The notes under the pieces are model-generated. The model ran no database searches. It saw nothing but the letters and a program-made list of their open reading frames with translations, and was not told the origin of the DNA. From assembly GCF_048773025.1 (NCBI RefSeq), contig NC_133546.1, positions 90,909,104-90,973,103 of the forward strand: a stretch of DNA of 64,000 nucleotides. The letters run 5' to 3'. This DNA is from Camelus bactrianus (lineage: Eukaryota > Chordata > Mammalia > Artiodactyla > Camelidae). Made by a program: the position numbers and the translations under genes. This document shows positions 62,301 to 64,000 of this stretch, one piece after another (the first letter of the stretch is position 1; every line of letters begins with the position of its first letter).

Positions 62301-64000
62301 GTCTGAAGCGCCTGGTATCACCTAGGGGCCCTCCACGTGTCTTCCCGATTGTCTCCTATTGCGGGCGGCCGGTGAAAAACGGTCGTTGGACTGGAAAACA
62401 GGTAGCATCTAGTGCCTCCCCCTGTAAAGATGAGGTAATTAGCGGACTTCCCACTGCCAGGGAACACCTGTGAAACCAGGCAGCTGCGTGGAGGTCGGCC
62501 CCAAACCTCCCCAACCCACTCGGCCGCGTTCCAGAATTCTGAGTGTGGCGATGTTCCGTCCTCGTTCTGCAGCGCCTGGGAACTCCTAGGAGCCCTCCGC
62601 CTGTCTTCCCCGAGTGTATCCTAGAGCGGGCTGCCGGGGAAAGTCGGGGGTTGGGTTGGAAATGCAGGTAGCCTCTAGTGCCTCCCACTGGACAGATGCG
62701 TTAATTAGCGGACTTCCCACTGGCAGGGAACAAATGTGACACCAGGCAGCTGCGTGGATGGCGGCCCCAAACCTCCCCCACCCACTCGACCCCGTTCCAT
62801 AATTCTGAGTGTAGCGAGGTTCCGTCCTCTGTATGCAGCGCCTGGGATATCCTGGGAGCCCTCCGTATGTCTTCCCTGAGTGTCTCCTAGTGCGGGCATT
62901 GGGGAAAGTCGGTGGTTGGGCTGGATATGCAGGTAGCATCTAGTGACTCCCCCTGGACTTTTGAGGTATTTAGCGGACTTCCCCCTGCCAGGGAACACCT
63001 GTGACACCAGGCAGTTGCTTGTAGGTCGGCCCCAAACCTCCCCAACCCACTCGGCCGCGTTTCAGAATTCTGAGTGTGGCGAGGTTCCGTCCTCGTTCTG
63101 CAGCGCCTGGGAACTCCTAGGAGCCCTCCGCCTGTCTTCCCCGAGTGTATCCTAGAGCGGGCATTGGGGAAAGTCGGTGGTTGGGCTGGAAATGCAGGTA
63201 GCATCTAGTGCCTCCCCCTGGACAGATGAGGTAATTAGCGGAATTCCCCCTGCCAGGGAACACCTGTGACACCAGGCATCTGCGTGGAAGGCGGCCCCAA
63301 ACCTCCCCCACCCACTCGACCGTGTTCCGGAATTCTGAGTGTGGGGAGGTTCCGTCCTCTGTCTGCAGCGACTGGGATCTCCGAGGAGCCTTCCGCGTGT
63401 CTTCCAAGAGTGTCTCCTAGTGCGGGCTGCCGGGAAAACGCGGGGGAAAGGCTAGAAATGCAGGTAGCATCTAGTGCCTCACCCTGGACAGATGAGGTAA
63501 TAAGCGGACTTCCCCCTGCCAGGGAACACCTGTGACACCAGGCAGCTGCGTGGAGGGCTGCCCCAAACCTCCCCGACACACTAGGACGCGTTTCAGAATT
63601 CTGAGTGTTGCGAGGTTCCGTCCTCTGTATTCAGCGCCTGGGATCTCGTAGGATCCCTCCGCGTTACTTCCCCGAGTGTATCCTACTGTGGTGTGCCGGG
63701 GAAATGCGGGGGTTGGGCTGGAAATACAGGTAGTATATAGTGCCTCCCCCTGGACAGGGGAGGTAATTAGCGGACTTCCCCCTTGTAGGGAACACCTGTG
63801 ACACGAGGCAGCTGCGTGGAAGGCGGCCACAAACCTCTCCCACCCACTCTGCCTCGTTCCTGAATTCTGAGTGTGGGGAGGTCCGTACACTTTCTGCAGC
63901 GCCTGGGATTTCCTAGGAGCCCTCCATGTGTCTTCCCCTAGTGTCACCTAGTGCGGGCTGCCGGGGAAATTTGGGGATTGGGCTGGAAATGAAGGTAGCA
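59324..64000. repeat. 27-monomer HOR, copy 2 (cut by window edge)
   Basis: This copy follows copy 1 in exact phase at +7158 for 4677 bp, until the window ends in the middle of a monomer. B1 markers are at 59635 and 62287. Differences from copy 1 include positions near 60184, 60594, 60642, 61626, 61761, 61961, 62520 and 63449. The HOR may continue beyond the edge in further copies. Confidence 0.93.

Larger units (their letters stand above)
1..64000. repeat. Satellite array, ~265 bp monomer, whole window
   Basis: The sequence repeats with a period of 264-266 bp from the first to the last base, always in the same orientation. Anchors recurring once per monomer are GAATTCTGAG, CTGCAG, CTCCTAGGAG, GGAAATGCAGGTAGCATCTA and GGGAACACCTGTGACACCAG. 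Dividing the length by the period gives about 240 monomers plus one half-length copy. Both edges fall inside monomers, so the array extends beyond the window. No transposon, SINE, LINE, poly-A tract or unique sequence interrupts it. I know of no named satellite family with this sequence, but I could not search. The array could be centromeric, pericentromeric or subtelomeric; the sequence does not decide which. Confidence 0.98.

Noticed and set aside
4-63947. All other open frames of 60-240 codons on both strands
   Set aside because: Every monomer gives similar frames on both strands with identical motifs. None resembles a known protein family.
1-64000. CRISPR array
   Set aside because: The repeat unit is about 265 bp with no alternation of short identical repeats and unique spacers. 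All parts of the monomer are repeated.
1-64000. Human-like alpha satellite, 5S or 45S rDNA, or histone gene cluster
   Set aside because: The period is not 171 bp, the sequence is GC-rich and not AT-rich, and no rRNA or histone sequence is recognisable.
1-64000. Pol III internal promoter (A box TAGTGCGGGCTG, B box GGTTCCGTCC) hinting at a tRNA-derived SINE origin
   Set aside because: The B-box-like piece differs from GGTTCRANYCC at several key bases and lies before, not after, the A-box-like piece within a monomer. There is no A-rich tail or terminator run.
1-64000. Retroelement or DNA transposon origin of the monomer or insertion into the array
   Set aside because: I see no terminal repeats, target-site duplications, poly-A tails, reverse transcriptase or transposase motifs anywhere in the window.
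1-64000. Assembly collapse or artificial expansion as the cause of near-identical HOR copies
   Set aside because: Not fully excluded, but the copies differ at specific sites and share ordered subsets of differences. Copy 3 of the 18-mer has its own extra monomer. Exact artefactual duplication would not give this.

Overview
The whole 64 kb window is one uninterrupted tandem satellite array. It is built from about 240 copies of a GC-rich monomer of about 265 bp, all in the same orientation, and neither window edge reaches the end of the array. I found no credible protein-coding gene, RNA gene, transposon, CRISPR array or origin. The open frames are by-products of a stop-poor, GC-rich repeat. 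The organism is eukaryotic by inference: long homogenised satellite arrays with multi-kilobase higher-order repeats (HORs) are typical of centromeric, pericentromeric or subtelomeric heterochromatin in animals and plants. I do not recognise the monomer and do not name a species.

Monomer structure. Nearly every monomer carries GAATTCTGAG (an EcoRI site), then CTGCAG (PstI) about 40 bp later, then the palindrome CTCCTAGGAG, a G-rich tract (GGGGAAAGGCGGGGGTTGGG in many copies) and a C-rich segment (CCTCCCCCTGG). Two sequence classes are visible. Class A has ATCTAGTGCC followed by ACAGATGAGG. Class B has ATGTAGTGCC or TATATAGTGCC followed by ACAGGGG. One class B subtype is marked by AAGTCAAGTC and occurs 14 times. 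The classes lie in alternating runs.

Layout. 1-2832: irregular monomers. 2833-17407: an 18-monomer HOR (4770 bp) in three head-to-tail copies, the third with one extra monomer. 17408-21764: irregular. 21765-25481: a 7-monomer tandem duplication (1858/1859 bp). 23961-35638: a 22-monomer HOR (5839 bp) in two copies, whose first copy overlaps the second 7-mer unit. 35639-52165: irregular mosaic with displaced paralogous blocks and one half-length monomer. 52166-64000: a 27-monomer HOR (7158 bp), one full copy and a second cut by the window edge. Copies within an HOR are about 99.7-99.9% identical by eye, while neighbouring monomers differ clearly. This is the usual sign of recent block amplification by unequal exchange or replication-based copying.

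Nothing here works as a set of genes. Any function would be structural (heterochromatin or centromere) or through satellite transcripts, and the sequence alone does not decide this. All identities, counts and offsets are manual readings, not alignments.
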